A stretch of DNA of 64,000 bases from contig OZ244812.1 of the NCBI GenBank assembly GCA_965220205.1, forward strand, positions 2,108,001 to 2,172,000. Reading direction: 5' to 3'. The notes below the pieces were generated by a model. The model was not told where the DNA came from, made no database searches, and saw only the letters and a program-made list of their open reading frames with translations. Below are positions 50,710 to 59,329 of this stretch, one piece after another. The first letter of the stretch is position 1. Each line of letters begins with the position of its first letter. The stretch comes from G965220205 sp965220205. Lineage in GTDB: Bacteria; Chloroflexota; Dehalococcoidia; Lucifugimonadales; Australimonadaceae. The translations under genes were made by a program, and so were the position numbers.

Positions 50710-51675
50710 ATGGTCGTGAACACCGAGGAGCGTTACGTCGGCATCGATGTGTCGAAGAAGCGGCTCGACGTCGCCGTGCTGCCGGACGGGACGCATTGGA
50801 GTGTCGCGAACACGCCGAAGGGCGCCGGGGACCTAGCCGTCAAGCTGGCCCGCCTCGCGCCGACCCTGGTGGTGATGGAGGCGACGGGCGGGTTGGAGCG
50901 CGTCGTCCAGGACAGCCTTGCCGCAGCGGAGGTTCCCACGGCGGTGGTGAACCCCCGGCGGGTCCGGGACTTCGCCCGAGCGAGCGGACGGCTGGCCAAG
51001 ACGGACAAACTGGACGCGGCGGCGTTGGCCCATTTCGGCCAAGCTATGCGGCCCGAGCCCCGGCCCCTGCCCGACGACGAGACGCGGGAGCTGGTGGACC
51101 GGCGGCAACAGGTGGTCTCGATGATCACCATGGAGGAGAATCGTCTGGCCCAGGCGCCCGAGCCACTCCGTGAGGATATCCAGCGCCACATCGACTGGAT
51201 GAAAGCGGCTGCGGGGCGGTACGACGCCCAACTCAGGGAGCGCATCCAGGGGCGCCCCGACTGGCGGGAGCGGGACAACCTGCTCCGGAGCGTGCCCGGC
51301 GTGGGGCCGGTGCTCAGTCTGACCCTAGCCGCCCACCTGCCCGAGCTCGGGAGCCTCGACCGCAAGCAGATCGCGAGCCTGGCCGGGGTCGCGCCGTTCA
51401 ACCGCGACAGCGGGACCCTGCGTGGGCGGCGCACCGTCTACGGTGGACGGTCGCGCGTCCGGCAGGTCCTGTACATGGCGGCGCTGTGGGCTGCGCACCA
51501 CAACCCCGTGTTCCAGCGCTTCTACGGCCGGCTGTGCGCGACGGGGAAGGCGAAGAAGGCCGCCCTGACGGCCTGCATGCGCAAGCTCCTCGTCATCCTC
51601 AACAGCATGCTCAAACACGGCTCCCTGTGGAACGAGGCGCACGCGCAGACGGAGATGGCCGCCTCAATCGATTGA
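50710..51675 (+). CDS. IS110-family transposase (DEDD/RuvC-like)
   Basis: A 321-aa protein. The N-terminal DEDD domain has ERYVGIDVSKKRLDVAVL (first Asp), TLVVMEATGGLERVV (Glu) and LAKTDKLDAAALAHF (Asp pair). The C-terminal transposase_20 domain has LLRSVPGVGPVLSLTL and IASLAGVAPFNRDSGTLRGRR with the family Ser. I chose the ATG at 50710 with AAGGAGG at 50702; the frame is open further upstream across the non-coding left part. It looks intact. Confidence 0.95.
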   Translation: MVVNTEERYVGIDVSKKRLDVAVLPDGTHWSVANTPKGAGDLAVKLARLAPTLVVMEATGGLERVVQDSLAAAEVPTAVVNPRRVRDFARASGRLAKTDKLDAAALAHFGQAMRPEPRPLPDDETRELVDRRQQVVSMITMEENRLAQAPEPLREDIQRHIDWMKAAAGRYDAQLRERIQGRPDWRERDNLLRSVPGVGPVLSLTLAAHLPELGSLDRKQIASLAGVAPFNRDSGTLRGRRTVYGGRSRVRQVLYMAALWAAHHNPVFQRFYGRLCATGKAKKAALTACMRKLLVILNSMLKHGSLWNEAHAQTEMAASID

Positions 51676-51690
51676 CTTGCAACACAGTTG

Positions 51691-51860
51691 CTCTCCCCCG
51701 TCTGCGGGGGGAGAGTTAGAGAGGGGGCCGCGCCCCGCCCGCCTACTTTCGTTGATTGTGGTGTGGACCGACAGGCCCACGTGCGAGATTCCCGCGAAAG
51801 CGGGAATCCAGGGTGCGCGGGAGAGCAGACAGGGGAGACGGCAAGAAGAACCCCCGCCAA
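51691..51860. repeat. Cluster of intergenic palindromes
   Basis: CTCTCCCCCG-TCTG-CGGGGGGAGAG at 51691-51715, and ATTCCCGC-GAAA-GCGGGAAT at 51788-51807, with repeat sequence between. The same motifs recur near 11590, 17510 and 63895. No gene is supported between the IS110 gene and rpsT. Confidence 0.7.
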
Positions 51861-51899
51861 GCAGCGGTTACGCAAGGGTCTCTCTTGGAGCGGCCTGCG

Positions 51900-52166
51900 C
51901 TACTCGGCTGCGGCTGCAGTGGCGGCGTTGAGCCGCTTCATGAGGCGCGACTTGCGGCGAGCCGCGTTGTTGCGGTGGATGACGCCCTTGGTCCGAGCGC
52001 GGTCCAAGGCGCTTACCGCGCTCCCGACGGTCGGGGCCCAGGCGGACTGGTCGCCGCGCCCGAGCGCAGTGAGGGCCTTCTTCACGGCGGTGCGGCTGCT
52101 CGAGCGTATGCGCCGGTTCGCGATGCGGCGGCGCTGTTGGGCCCGGGCGGACTTTTCGGCTGGCAC
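51900..52166 (-). CDS. rpsT: 30S ribosomal protein S20
   Basis: An 88-aa basic helical protein (SARAQQRRRIANRRIRSSSRTAVKKALTAL...KGVIHRNNAARRKSRLMKRLNA) matching S20, which binds 16S rRNA in the small subunit. The start ATG at 52166 gives normal family length. It is monocistronic here. Confidence 0.96.
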   Translation of the reverse strand: MPAEKSARAQQRRRIANRRIRSSSRTAVKKALTALGRGDQSAWAPTVGSAVSALDRARTKGVIHRNNAARRKSRLMKRLNAATAAAAE

Positions 52167-52269
52167 TGATTCCTCCCACTCATCGCGGGCGCCGGGCCCG
52201 CCTTCTCAATCAACGAACGCCTATTATGCGGCGCCCGTGCTCTGTTTGGCTACCGGCGAGGCCGCCGCG

Positions 52270-54444
52270 CTACCGCCGCGCCGGCAACCGCGGCATCACC
52301 CTCGTCGAACGGCTGACGCCGCGGACGCCCCGCACGCCGCCGATCCGGGCGAACAGTCCGCTCAGCTGTTCGATGGTCGTGACCTGGACCGCGAGGTACA
52401 CCGTCACCGTCCCATCCTCGTAGGTGTCGGTCTGCGAGCTCAGGATGTTGACGTGTTCGCCCGCCGTTGCGCCGGTGATGTCGTGGAGCAGGCCGACGCG
52501 GTCGAAGGCGTCGACCTCGATCTGGACGGGGTAGAGGCTCATGGCGCGCCCCCATGAGACAGGGACCATGCGCTCCTGCTCCTGGAGGCCGCGGAGGTTG
52601 GGGCAGTCGGTGCGGTGCACCGTCACGCCGCGGGTGCGGGTCACGAAGCCGGTGATGTCGTCGTACGGGAGGGGGTTGCAGCACTCGCCCATACGCGTGA
52701 GCAAGTCGCCGACGCCGAGCACGGTGATGTCGGTCGTAGGCGACGTCAGGTCTATGGGCGGCTCGCCCTTCGGCGCGGGCGCTGCGTCCTGCCTGGCCGA
52801 CAGCCTTCCCACGACCTGAGCGATAGTGATGACGCCGCCGCCGACGGCGGCGGCGAGGTCGTCCTCGTTGTCGTAGCCGAACATCTTTGCGACGTCGATC
52901 TCCTCGGCGGTCTCGTTGAGGCGCCGGAACTCGCGCTTCAACAACTCCCTGCCGCGCTGGATGTTGGCGCCGCGTTCCTGCTTGCGGAACCACGCGCGGA
53001 TTGCCTGGCGCGCGTTGGAGGTCTTGGTCATGCCCAAGTGCGGGTTGAGCCAATCGAGCGTCGGGCCGCGCGGCACGCGGCTCGTGAGCACCTCGACTTT
53101 GTCGCCGTTCTTCAACGGCGTGTTGAGCGAGACGAGCCTGCCGTTGACCTTCGCGCCGATGCACCCGTGGCCCAGTTCCGTGTGGATCCGGTAGGCGAAG
53201 TCGATGGGAGTTGCGCCGGCCGGCAGCTCCTTGATCTCGTTCTTGGGCGTGTACACGAACACTTGGTCGTCGAAGAAGTCCGTCTTGAGCGTTTCCACGA
53301 GCTCGTCGGCGGGACCTTCGCGGCGCCACTCCAGCAGCTGGCGCAGCCACGTCAATCGCTCCTCGAAGCGCAGGTCCTTGTTGGCGCCGCCCTCCTTGTA
53401 GCTCCAGTGCGACGCGACTCCGTACTCGGCTATCTGGTGCATCTGGAAGGTCCGCACCTGGACCTCCACGGGCAGCCCGCCGATCGAGCGGACCGACGTA
53501 TGGAGGGACTGATACATGTTCTCCTTGGGGTTCGCGATGTAGTCGTCGAACTGGCCGGGCACGGGATGCCATAGTGAGTGGACGATCCCGATGCACCCGT
53601 AGCAGTCCTGTACGCTGGGCACGAGCACCCGCACGGCGAACAGGTCGTAGATGTCGGCGAGCTCCTTGCCCTGGGCCTCGTAGGCCATCGCCTTGTGGTA
53701 GATGGAGTAGATGTGCTTGGGGCGTCCGGTGACCTCGGCGTTGAACCCGGCGCGCGCCAACTCGCGCCGCAGCACCTCGGTCACCTGCTCCACGTACGCC
53801 TCCCGCTCTTCCCGCTTGCTCGATAGGAGCCTGGAGATCGAGCGGTAGTGGTCCGGGTGAAGGTGGCGGAAGGCGAGGTCCTCGAGCTGCCACTTGACCT
53901 CGCCCATGCCGAGACGGTGCGCGAGCGGGGCGTAGATGTCGAGCGTTTCCTGGGAGATGGCGCGACGGCGTTCCGGGCGCAGCGCGCCCAGCGTCTTCAT
54001 GTTGTGGAGGCGGTCCGCCAGCTTGATCAGCACCACGCGGATGTCCTTGGCCGTCGCAACGAGCATCTTGCGCAGGCTCTCGGCCTGGCCGTCGTCGGCC
54101 AGCCTTGCTGGGCCGTCCTCGTTTTCCACGAGGTCCATGCGGGTCAGCTTCGTGACGCCGTCCACCAGCAGCGCGACTTCCTCGCCGAATTGCTTTCGGA
54201 GCTCGTCGACCGTTACGCCGCAGTCCTCGACGACGTCGTGCAGCAGCGCGGCTGCGATGGTCGGGGCGTCCAGGGAGAGCTCGGCGAGGTACAGCGCCGC
54301 GCTCACCGGGTGCTCGATGTAGGGCGCCCCTGAGAGCCGGAGTTGACCGTCGTGCGCTCGCTCCGCGAACGCCAGGGCCTGCTCCACCAGGTCGACGCGA
54401 TCGGCCGGCAGGTACTCGCTTACCTTCTCCACGAGTGATTGCAT
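52270..54444 (-). CDS. relA: Bifunctional (p)ppGpp synthetase/hydrolase (RSH)
   Basis: A 724-aa long-form RSH. An HD hydrolase (YIEHPVSAALYL, LLHDVVEDCG, ADRLHNMKTLGAL), a RelA/SpoT synthetase (RPKHIYSIYHKAMAYEAQG, DLFAVRVLV, NMYQSLHTSV, PVEVQVRTFQMHQIAEYGVASHWSYKEG), a TGS domain (VFVYTPKNEIKELPAGATPIDFAY), a zinc-finger-like region (MGECCNPLPYDDITGF) and a C-terminal ACT domain. It controls the stringent response. I chose the ATG at 54444, the first behind a TATTAT box at 54457-54462; ATG 54456 lies within the promoter. It is divergent from hisS. Confidence 0.95.
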   Translation of the reverse strand: MQSLVEKVSEYLPADRVDLVEQALAFAERAHDGQLRLSGAPYIEHPVSAALYLAELSLDAPTIAAALLHDVVEDCGVTVDELRKQFGEEVALLVDGVTKLTRMDLVENEDGPARLADDGQAESLRKMLVATAKDIRVVLIKLADRLHNMKTLGALRPERRRAISQETLDIYAPLAHRLGMGEVKWQLEDLAFRHLHPDHYRSISRLLSSKREEREAYVEQVTEVLRRELARAGFNAEVTGRPKHIYSIYHKAMAYEAQGKELADIYDLFAVRVLVPSVQDCYGCIGIVHSLWHPVPGQFDDYIANPKENMYQSLHTSVRSIGGLPVEVQVRTFQMHQIAEYGVASHWSYKEGGANKDLRFEERLTWLRQLLEWRREGPADELVETLKTDFFDDQVFVYTPKNEIKELPAGATPIDFAYRIHTELGHGCIGAKVNGRLVSLNTPLKNGDKVEVLTSRVPRGPTLDWLNPHLGMTKTSNARQAIRAWFRKQERGANIQRGRELLKREFRRLNETAEEIDVAKMFGYDNEDDLAAAVGGGVITIAQVVGRLSARQDAAPAPKGEPPIDLTSPTTDITVLGVGDLLTRMGECCNPLPYDDITGFVTRTRGVTVHRTDCPNLRGLQEQERMVPVSWGRAMSLYPVQIEVDAFDRVGLLHDITGATAGEHVNILSSQTDTYEDGTVTVYLAVQVTTIEQLSGLFARIGGVRGVRGVSRSTRVMPRLPARR

Positions 54445-54470
54445 CACGGCAATCATATAATAGTCTTCAT
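54440..54470. promoter_or_regulatory. Divergent relA-hisS promoter region
   Basis: TATAAT at 54456-54461 reads towards hisS; the same AT-rich core read on the minus strand gives TATTAT (54457-54462), 12 bases before the relA ATG, so the relA mRNA may be leaderless. Good -35 hexamers are not visible. Confidence 0.55.
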
Positions 54471-54508
54471 TACCGGCGCACAGTTCTCTGCCCCAAGGAT
54501 GCTCCGCC

Positions 54509-55756
54509 ATGCACCAGGCCCCTCGCGGCACCTACGATATTCTGCCTTCCGACCAGCCCGTCTGGAGCTTCGTGTCGTCGGCCGTCACGACGGCGGCCCA
54601 CGTCCACGGCTACTCCCGCATCGACACGCCCCTCTTCGAGGACACGGACCTCTTCCTCCGCACCGTCGGCGCGGAGACCGACATCGCCCAGAAGGAGATG
54701 TACAGCTTCGAGGACAGAGGGGGACAGCCCATCACGTTGCGCCCCGAGGGCACCGCCGGGGTGTGCCGGGCCTACCTGCAACACGGACTCCACCACTCGC
54801 CCCAGCCGATCCGTCTCTTCTACCTCTGCCCGATGTTCCGCTACGACCGCCCCCAGGCGGGACGCTACCGCCAGCTTCACCAGTTCGGGGTAGAGGCGAT
54901 CGGCGACGATGACGCGGCCGTCGACCTCGAAGTGGTCCAGCTGGCGCTCGACGCCCTGCGGCGCGTGGGGCTGGCCGATATGACGCTGGTGCTGAACAAC
55001 ATCGGCGACGCCCCAGACCGTCCCCGGTATATCGACGCGCTCCGGGAGCACTTCCGCCCCCACGCGCCCCACATGAACGGCGACGACCGCCGGCGGCTGG
55101 ACACGAACCCGCTGCGGCTACTCGATTCCAAGGAGATGGCGGGCGAGGCGTTCATGGAGAGCGCTCCGCGGAGCACTGCGTTCCTGGGCGAGGCCGCGCG
55201 GACCCACTGGGAGGAGTTGCTCGGGAGCCTCGACGCGCTCGCGGTCCCCTATCGCCTCGACCACAAGCTCGTGCGCGGGCTCGACTACTACACGCGGACG
55301 GTGTTCGAAATCCAGCCCGCGCGGGAGGGCGGACAGAGCACGATCTGCGGCGGAGGGCGTTACGACGGGCTGATGGAGCAGTTGGGCGGCAAGCCCACGC
55401 CCGGCATCGGCTTCGCCATGGGCGTCGAGCGGCTCATCATCAACCTGCGGGAGCAGAACGCGGATGTCCTGGACACTGCCACCCGCCCCGTGGTCGTCGC
55501 GTTTCGCGGCGCGGCGGCGAAGGCGCGGGCGGTGCGGCTGACCACGGAGTTGCGAGCAGCGGACATCCCGGCGGTGCTGGCGCCAGACCGTAGTCTGAAG
55601 GCGCAGATGCGCTACGCCTCCGGCGTCCAGGCGCCTCGCGTGCTGATTCTGGGCGCTCAGGAGCTCGAGCGGGGCGTCGTGACGGTGCGCGACATGACGT
55701 CCGCCGAGCAGAGCGAAGTCCCCGAGGACGAAGTCGCGCAGGCGCTCGCGCAGTAG
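54509..55756 (+). CDS. hisS: Histidyl-tRNA synthetase
   Basis: A 415-aa class II synthetase. Motif 1 region HQAPRGTYDILPSDQP, motif 2 TLRPEGTAGVCRAYL with FYLCPMFRYDRPQAGRYRQLHQFG, the HisA motif KLVRGLDYYTRTVFEI and motif 3 GIGFAMGVERLI. A C-terminal anticodon-binding domain follows (PVVVAFRGAAAKARAVRL...KAQMRYASGVQAPRVLILG). It charges tRNA-His. The start ATG at 54509 is 47 bases from the -10 box. Confidence 0.96.
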   Translation: MHQAPRGTYDILPSDQPVWSFVSSAVTTAAHVHGYSRIDTPLFEDTDLFLRTVGAETDIAQKEMYSFEDRGGQPITLRPEGTAGVCRAYLQHGLHHSPQPIRLFYLCPMFRYDRPQAGRYRQLHQFGVEAIGDDDAAVDLEVVQLALDALRRVGLADMTLVLNNIGDAPDRPRYIDALREHFRPHAPHMNGDDRRRLDTNPLRLLDSKEMAGEAFMESAPRSTAFLGEAARTHWEELLGSLDALAVPYRLDHKLVRGLDYYTRTVFEIQPAREGGQSTICGGGRYDGLMEQLGGKPTPGIGFAMGVERLIINLREQNADVLDTATRPVVVAFRGAAAKARAVRLTTELRAADIPAVLAPDRSLKAQMRYASGVQAPRVLILGAQELERGVVTVRDMTSAEQSEVPEDEVAQALAQ

Positions 55757-55791
55757 GGGTCGCCCCAGCGCGACCGGCCTAGGAGCGTCGC

Positions 55792-55818
55792 GCGCCCTAA
55801 GCCGGACTCTTAGGGCGC
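55792..55818. terminator. Hairpin after hisS
   Basis: GCGCCCTAAG (55792-55801), loop CCGGACT, CTTAGGGCGC (55809-55818): ten perfect pairs, without a T-tract. It probably separates hisS from the convergent lipoprotein gene. It contains CTAA and TTAG, possible YTAR sites. Confidence 0.5.
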
Positions 55819-55879
55819 CTCCGAAAGCGGCCGTCCCATCCGTTCGCCCGAGCTTGCCAAAGAGCCCTAGCTCTCTTCT

Positions 55880-57148
55880 CTACGGAAACACGAGTTCAAG
55901 CTCGCGGGACGTCTCCAACACGAACGTCGCGGTCTGCGGCGCAACCTTCCTGTCGTACCAGAAGTCGGCCGTTGCGTTTGCCTGGAGCTCACGTGTGCAG
56001 GTGCCGATAGCGAAGATGTAGCGCCCCTCGTTGCGAACCGTATACGAGTACCACTCTTCCGCGCCGCCGCCGCGTACGCGTGCATACACCGTGCTGCCCG
56101 CAGGGAGTGCAGCGCCGCCGCTGGTGATGTCTCCGCGCAAGATGGCCGGCCGCGGCGGAGCCGCGCCCTGCCCGCCGCAAGTAGACGGGGGCGGGTTGAT
56201 GACGCTAATGCCGGCCTCCAGCCGCGGAACGAGCTGGTTGGCGAGAGCCTGAGACTCCATGACCCACTCCCCGAACGTGCTGTCGAACAGGTCGAGTATC
56301 TGGGCCCGAGACATGCGCAACCCGCGCACCACGCCTTGGCTGTCGACCAAGGCTCCGCCCTGCGAGCCTTCCTGTTGGAGCGTCTGGAGCTGAATGTACT
56401 GGATGCCGTTGCGATCCGGGCGTAGCGACAGCACGCTCGTCGTGAACGTTATGAGATTCGAGCCGAAGTTGCTGAACTGGAGCAGCGTGAACGTTTCGTT
56501 CACCAGCGGATGGCCTGGAGCGCTCTTGAGCGTGACGAACGGGTACGGCCCCTGGGGGTCGATCACGTCGAGCACGGCGAGGTCCAAGTCGTCGTCGCGC
56601 CCGATCACCCATGCCTGTCCGGTCGCGTCCCCGATCGTGAAATCGGCAAGCGGCGAAGCGCCAAGGTCGCCGGACGTGGTGAGGATGCGCCCGGTGCTGC
56701 GGATCATCACGCCCGTCCATTGCCTGCCTCCCGAGGAGAGCTGCACCATGCCTTGCAAAGCGTCCACCGGCGCGGGCGTGGGAGTGTTCTCGGGGGTCGG
56801 GGTGTTCTCGGGGGTCGGGGTGTTCTCTGGTGTCGGGGTGCTCTCGGGCGTCGGCGTGGGCTCCGGCGTCGGCGTGGGCGTCGGCGTGGCCGTGGGCTCC
56901 GGTGTGGGCGTGGGCGTCGGCGTGGCCGTGGGCTCGGGTGTCGGCGTGGGCGTCGGCGTGGGTGTTGGTGTTGGCTCGGGTGTCGGTGTGGGCTCGGGCG
57001 TGGGCGTGGGCGTGGGCGTCGGCGTGAGAGTTGGCGTGGGACTCGGCGGCGCAGGCGGCGGCGTCGGGTCGTCTTCGCATGCGGCCACCAAGCCCATCAG
57101 GCCCACGATTGCGATAGCAATGATTATTGACCAGCGTAGGTGTCTCAT
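55880..57148 (-). CDS. Trypsin-fold lipoprotein, probably catalytically dead
   Basis: About 422 aa. Signal and lipobox (IIIAIAIVGLMGLVAAC) are followed by about 100 residues of PT-rich repeat (EPTPTPEPTPTPTP; ENTPTPENTPTP), a surface tether. The next part resembles a trypsin/HtrA fold: MVQLSSGGRQWTGVMIRSTGRILTTSGDLG, DDLDLAVLDVIDP, and QEGSQGGALVDSQGVVRGL. In it the His of the triad is absent (TTSGDLG) and the Ser site reads GSQGG instead of GNSGG; only Asp is kept. A C-terminal beta domain follows (TSGGAALPAGSTVYARVRGGG). It may be a ligand-binding pseudo-protease. Confidence 0.8.
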   Translation of the reverse strand: MRHLRWSIIIAIAIVGLMGLVAACEDDPTPPPAPPSPTPTLTPTPTPTPTPEPTPTPEPTPTPTPTPTPTPEPTATPTPTPTPEPTATPTPTPTPEPTPTPESTPTPENTPTPENTPTPENTPTPAPVDALQGMVQLSSGGRQWTGVMIRSTGRILTTSGDLGASPLADFTIGDATGQAWVIGRDDDLDLAVLDVIDPQGPYPFVTLKSAPGHPLVNETFTLLQFSNFGSNLITFTTSVLSLRPDRNGIQYIQLQTLQQEGSQGGALVDSQGVVRGLRMSRAQILDLFDSTFGEWVMESQALANQLVPRLEAGISVINPPPSTCGGQGAAPPRPAILRGDITSGGAALPAGSTVYARVRGGGAEEWYSYTVRNEGRYIFAIGTCTRELQANATADFWYDRKVAPQTATFVLETSRELELVFP

Positions 57149-57397
57149 CTGTCCGTCCGGGGAGTGCGTTTGGGTCAGTAACAAGTATGAGTCTACAACG
57201 AAGCCGGCGACACGATAAACCGGCTTGGGCTGTAGGTTCCCGCCAATCGCGGGCCGCCGGACGGCCTCGGCGGCCGTGATGCGGAAACCGTACCGCCGGG
57301 GCGCAGGGCGAACGCTCGCCCGCGCTGGATAATATATACTCGACGACCGGACCCCCCGTGCCCTGGGGTCGATTTTCCCAGCCGAAGCAGCCCTGAA

Positions 57398-58471
57398 ATG
57401 CTCGACAAGATGCAGGCCCTAGCTCAACGGTACCGGGAGATTGAAGCGCTCCTGGCGCTGCCCGAGGTTGCCTCCGAACCGGCGCGGTCGGGCAAGCTCG
57501 CCAAGGAGCGCTCCGACCTGCAACCGGTGGTGGAGGCGTACCTGCAACTCTCGGTGACCAAGGCCGAACTCGAGGACGCTCGCGCCCTCGTCAATGACGA
57601 CGACCCCGGCGTGGCTGAGCTGGCCCGCGAGGAGATCCCCGAGCTAGAGGCGACCGTGGTCCGACTCGAGCAGGTCCTGCACCACGCGCTGCTGCCCAAG
57701 GACCCCAACGACGACAAGAACGTGATCATGGAGGTCCGGGCGGGCGCGGGCGGCGAGGAGGCCGCGCTCTTCGCCGGCGACCTCTATCGCATGTACACCC
57801 GCTACGCGCAGCGGCACGACCTCCGGGTCGAGGCTCTAGATGCGAGCCAGAGCGAGCAAGGGGGCTTCAAGGAGATCATCTTCGAGGTCGCCGGCCCGCA
57901 GGCGTACCGCCTCCTGAAGCACGAGGGAGGCGTGCACCGCGTGCAGCGCGTCCCCACGACCGAGGCGCAGGGACGCATCCATACCTCCGCCGCTACGGTG
58001 GCGGTGCTCCCCGAAGCCGAGGAAACGGACATCGATATCAGCCCCGGCGACCTTCGCATCGACATCTTCCACTCCGGCGGCGCCGGCGGGCAGAACGTCA
58101 ACAAGGTTGCCACCGCCGTCCGCGTCGTCCACATACCAACGGGAATCATGGCGGTGTGCCAGGACGAGCGCTCCCAGCTGAAGAACAAGACCAAGGCGAT
58201 GAAAGTGCTCCGCTCCCGTCTGCTGGAACGAGAGGTCGAGGAGCAGGCCGCCCAGACCTCCGCCAACCGGCGCTCGCAGGTGGGCGCCGGAGAGCGCTCC
58301 GAGAAGGTGCGCACCTATAACTTCCCCCAGGACCGCCTCACGGACCATCGCGTGAATATGAGCGTCCACGGCCTCGAGGCGATTCTCGCGGGCCAGGGGC
58401 GTCTCGACGACATCGTGGACGCGCTCCTCAAGGACGAACAGGCGCGGCGGCTCAAAGAGGACGCCGGATGA
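57398..58471 (+). CDS. prfA: Peptide chain release factor 1
   Basis: A 357-aa protein. It has the RF1 codon-recognition region, the GGQ motif in HSGGAGGQNVNKVATAVRV, whose Gln is methylated by PrmC, and VPTTEAQGRIHTSAATVAVLPE. It terminates translation at UAA and UAG. The start ATG at 57398 has no clear Shine-Dalgarno; TAATAT/TATACT at 57330-57340 may be the -10. It overlaps prmC by four bases. Confidence 0.96.
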   Translation: MLDKMQALAQRYREIEALLALPEVASEPARSGKLAKERSDLQPVVEAYLQLSVTKAELEDARALVNDDDPGVAELAREEIPELEATVVRLEQVLHHALLPKDPNDDKNVIMEVRAGAGGEEAALFAGDLYRMYTRYAQRHDLRVEALDASQSEQGGFKEIIFEVAGPQAYRLLKHEGGVHRVQRVPTTEAQGRIHTSAATVAVLPEAEETDIDISPGDLRIDIFHSGGAGGQNVNKVATAVRVVHIPTGIMAVCQDERSQLKNKTKAMKVLRSRLLEREVEEQAAQTSANRRSQVGAGERSEKVRTYNFPQDRLTDHRVNMSVHGLEAILAGQGRLDDIVDALLKDEQARRLKEDAG

Positions 58472-59322
58472 GTCCGCCGCTTCGCCAGCTGCTCCGCCGG
58501 GCCGAGCGGCAGCTGGCGAGCGCCGGCATCGCGGACTCCCGGATAGAGGCCGACCTCGTATGGATGACCGCGCTCGCGGTCGACCGCACGGAGCTCTACG
58601 CACGACTCTCCGATGAACCGACGGACGCCGAGGAATCGGCGGCCGCTGAGTTGTTGGCGCGCCGCCTTCGCCACGAGCCCGCCGCCTACATCATGGGACG
58701 TCGTGAGTTCTTCGGCATCGATCTCGTCGTCGCCCCTGGCGTGCTCATCCCTCGTCCCGACACCGAAACCCTGGTCGAGGAGACGCTGAGCATCGCGCGC
58801 TCCCGCCAAGGCCCGCTCCGCATCGCCGACGTCGGATGCGGGGCCGGTCCGATCGCCGTCTCCCTAGCGAGCCGCCTGCCGGACGCCCACGTTTACGCCA
58901 TTGACGTATCGCACCGCGCGCTCGAAATGACGGCGATGAACGCCGACCGGCACGGCGTCGCCGACCGGGTGGAGACGCTCCTCGGCGACCTCCTCGCCCC
59001 GTTGCGCGGCAGGGTGGACCTGGTAGTCGCGAACTTGCCCTACGTCGCCTCGGCGGCGATACCCACGCTCGACCCCGAGATCCGGATGTTCGAGCCGCGC
59101 GAGGCGCTGGACGGCGGAGACGACGGCCTCGACCTCGTCCGCAGGCTGCTCCGCGACGCGCCCGAACGCCTCGCGCACGACGGAGCCATAGCGCTCGAAC
59201 TCGACCCTAGCCAGATCCCCACCGTCCGCCGGCTGGCGGCGGACGTCTTCCCTGCCGCCATCGTGCGCGCCGCGCCCGACTTGGCCGGACGCGACCGCGT
59301 CCTCACCGTGCAACGGCGCTAG
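58468..59322 (+). CDS. prmC: Release factor glutamine methyltransferase
   Basis: A 284-aa SAM-dependent enzyme that methylates the GGQ glutamine of release factors. SAM motif IADVGCGAGPIAVSLA; the catalytic NPPY is here VANLPYVAS (Asn and Tyr kept, Pro to Leu); PRPDTETLVEETL and the N-terminal helical domain (YIMGRREFFGI) fit PrmC. It starts at ATG 58468, overlapping the prfA stop. Confidence 0.94.
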   Translation: MSPPLRQLLRRAERQLASAGIADSRIEADLVWMTALAVDRTELYARLSDEPTDAEESAAAELLARRLRHEPAAYIMGRREFFGIDLVVAPGVLIPRPDTETLVEETLSIARSRQGPLRIADVGCGAGPIAVSLASRLPDAHVYAIDVSHRALEMTAMNADRHGVADRVETLLGDLLAPLRGRVDLVVANLPYVASAAIPTLDPEIRMFEPREALDGGDDGLDLVRRLLRDAPERLAHDGAIALELDPSQIPTVRRLAADVFPAAIVRAAPDLAGRDRVLTVQRR

Positions 59323-59329
59323 CCGCGGG

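Larger units (their letters stand above)
50480..51690 (+). mobile_element. IS110-family insertion sequence (ends approximate)
   Basis: A single IS110 transposase gene preceded by about 230 bases of non-coding DNA and followed by a short right flank. The family has no terminal inverted repeats, so I cannot fix the borders. The element lies behind the lexA promoter region and before a cluster of intergenic palindromes. Confidence 0.7.

Noticed and set aside
51688..52557. A 289-codon plus-strand open frame
   Set aside because: It is antisense to rpsT and the end of relA and lacks any recognisable feature.
56760..57060. Non-coding tandem repeat DNA
   Set aside because: The repeat keeps the frame and encodes a PT tether between a lipobox and a folded domain.
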